From contig NZ_LT707420.1 in the NCBI RefSeq assembly GCF_900155605.1, positions 1,625,205-1,689,204 of the forward strand: DNA of 64,000 nt, in the 5' to 3' direction. Below are positions 62,610 through 64,000 of this stretch, piece by piece. Both the position numbers and the translations under genes were made by a program. The notes below the pieces were generated by a model. It was not told the origin of the DNA. It was given only the letters and a program-made list of their open reading frames with translations, and searched no databases. Position 1 is the stretch's first letter. Each line of letters begins with the position of its first letter. The DNA comes from Actinomyces marseillensis. Lineage in GTDB: Bacteria; Actinomycetota; Actinomycetes; Actinomycetales; Actinomycetaceae.

Positions 62610-64000
62610 ATGACTGAAGAGCAGACTTACCGTCCACAGGACGATTTCTACCGCTACACCAACGGCGAGTGGCTTGCAACCCACGAGATTCCCGCAGACC
62701 GCCCCATGCACGGAACCTTCCATGAGCTTCTTGATCAATCTGAGCTGTGGGAAAAAGCGATCGCAGAAGACGCAGCCGCCAATAAAATCCCCGGTCACAA
62801 CGCGGAATTGATCGCCCATTTATACGGAATATTTATGGATGAGGATGCTGCCAACGAGGCAGGTTTCTCCCCCATCTCCGACAAACTCACACGCCTTCGA
62901 GCAGTAGCGAGCCACGACGAACTCGCGACGCTTATGGGAACCTTCCGCTACGAGGGAATCGCTGGCCTCTTTGGAAGTTACGTCGGTACCGATGCACACA
63001 ATTCCAGTCAGCACATGCTCGACTTGTACCAGGGCGGTCTCTCTCTTCCAGACGAGGCCTACTACCGCGAGGAACAGCATCGCGAAGTTCTCGAAGCATG
63101 GGAAGCCTACGTCGCCAAGCTTTTTACTCTGGTCGGATTCAATGAAGAAGATGCCGTTTCTCACGCGCGAGCCGTGCGTGAATTCGAAACACAAGTTGCT
63201 TCCTTCCACCGCGATGCGGTGTCGAACCGCGATCCTCTCTTAGCCGACCACCCCATGACTTGGGCTGAATTGTGCGAAAACTACCCTTCGTTCCCATGGG
63301 ACCTGTGGGCGAAGGCCGCAAAGCTTCCCTTGGAAAAGGTTGAGACGCTCAACGTGTCGCATCCGGAGTTTTTTGAGGGCGCAGCGCAGCTGTGGAAAAA
63401 CACTGATCTCGAAGTCCTCAAGATGTGGATGGAACACTCACTCGTCGACGAGTACGCTTCCTTGCTCTCCGAAGACTTCGTCAATGCCTCCTTCGAGTTC
63501 CACGGACGAACTCTTTCAGGAACTCAAGAGCTGCGCCCTCGATGGAAGCGCGGCCTTTCCTTGGTCTCTTCTCTCCTTGGCGAGGCCATGGGTGAAATTT
63601 GGGTTTCCCGCCATTTCCCGCCCGCCAATAAAGAGATCATGGATAGTCTCGTCCGCAGCCTTCTCGACGCCTATGAGCAGGCGCTCACCCACTGCGAGTG
63701 GATGGGCGAAGAAACCCGCGCTCAAGCACTGAAGAAGCTCAGCACCTTTACTCCCAAGATCGGCTACCCCGATCAATGGATCGACTATTCATCCTTACAC
63801 TTCGATTCAGACTCCCTGGTCGCAACCGTCGAGGCAGCAACGCGCTTCCACGTTCAACGTCGTTGGAATAAACTCGGCGGCCCCGTCGATCGAAGTGAAT
63901 GGCACATGACGCCTCAAACTGTCAATGCCTACTACGACCCGACGATGAACGAAATCGTCTTCCCCGCTGCGATCTTGCAAGCACCATTCTTCGATCCAGA
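62610..64000 (+). CDS. pepO: M13 family metallopeptidase (PepO-like), partial
   Basis: The frame opens at ATG 62610 and runs off the right edge; 463 residues are seen of about 630-660. N-terminal DDFYRYTNGEWLATHEIPADR, YYREEQHREVLEAWEAYVAKLF, LDAYEQALTHCEWMGEETR and VNAYYDPTMNEIVFPAAILQAPFFD are the M13 (neprilysin/PepO) order. The zinc motif HExxH lies beyond the window. No signal peptide, so it is probably a cytoplasmic oligopeptidase. No ribosome-binding site is seen, but TACAGT lies seven bases before the ATG, compatible with a leaderless transcript. Confidence 0.93.
   Translation, partial: MTEEQTYRPQDDFYRYTNGEWLATHEIPADRPMHGTFHELLDQSELWEKAIAEDAAANKIPGHNAELIAHLYGIFMDEDAANEAGFSPISDKLTRLRAVASHDELATLMGTFRYEGIAGLFGSYVGTDAHNSSQHMLDLYQGGLSLPDEAYYREEQHREVLEAWEAYVAKLFTLVGFNEEDAVSHARAVREFETQVASFHRDAVSNRDPLLADHPMTWAELCENYPSFPWDLWAKAAKLPLEKVETLNVSHPEFFEGAAQLWKNTDLEVLKMWMEHSLVDEYASLLSEDFVNASFEFHGRTLSGTQELRPRWKRGLSLVSSLLGEAMGEIWVSRHFPPANKEIMDSLVRSLLDAYEQALTHCEWMGEETRAQALKKLSTFTPKIGYPDQWIDYSSLHFDSDSLVATVEAATRFHVQRRWNKLGGPVDRSEWHMTPQTVNAYYDPTMNEIVFPAAILQAPFFDP

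Overview
The window looks like chromosome from a Gram-positive actinobacterium of mid-range GC (mid-50s percent by eye), most likely family Actinomycetaceae (Actinomyces/Schaalia-like). Pointers are the gene orders rpsB-tsf-pyrH-frr-cdsA-rlmN-dxr, rplS-lepB-rnhB-DUF2469-yraN-comM-dprA and rpsP-khpA-rimM-trmD, a DivIVA-repeat protein, and a translational T-box with an ultrashort Stem I before ileS. No rRNA, tRNA, insertion sequence, prophage or CRISPR array was seen.

1-29.5 kb is mostly housekeeping on the minus strand. It holds isoprenoid (dxr), phospholipid (cdsA), translation (rpsB, tsf, frr, rplS, rpsP), RNA modification (rlmN, trmD, rimM), DNA processing and recombination (xerC, dprA, comM), secretion (lepB, ffh, ftsY), chromosome (smc), dihydroxyacetone kinase (dhaKLM) and folate (folC) genes. 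Oddities here are a TrmD fused to a GNAT acetyltransferase, a four-repeat DivIVA protein, a folC with a long acidic N-terminal extension, a DhaK with a shortened N-terminus and an M23-like protein with lost metal ligands.

29.7-35.0 kb, plus strand, is the most unusual stretch: seven tandem paralogous single-pass membrane proteins in the order A-B-C-C'-A'-B'-C''. Each has a Pro/Gln-rich N-terminus, one membrane segment, a Ser/Thr/Pro linker and one or two domains with a fixed pair of cysteines. The order and the conserved gene junctions show that an A-B-C block was duplicated. I recognise no known family.

35.2-38.6 kb encodes an ABC-2 exporter with a DesK/DesR-type two-component system. 38.6-44.2 kb (minus) is a LacI-controlled sugar ABC importer operon ending in a Cys-type sulfatase. 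44.4-50.8 kb holds a small L7/L12-like protein, ileS with its T-box, a UPF0718/TIGR03943 membrane pair and a membrane-anchored Gly/Pro/Gln repeat protein. 51.0-57.4 kb (plus) is a second sulfatase locus: MFS sugar porter, sulfatase, ROK regulator, anaerobic sulfatase-maturing radical SAM enzyme and TauE/SafE exporter. The maturase probably activates both sulfatases and TauE/SafE may remove the released sulfur oxyanion, so the two loci read as one sulfated-glycan foraging system. 57.4-64 kb holds an SDR, the glpACB anaerobic glycerol-3-phosphate dehydrogenase operon and the start of a divergent M13 peptidase.

Coding starts were chosen by ribosome-binding sites and overlaps. All functions are inferred from motifs read by eye, without database searches.
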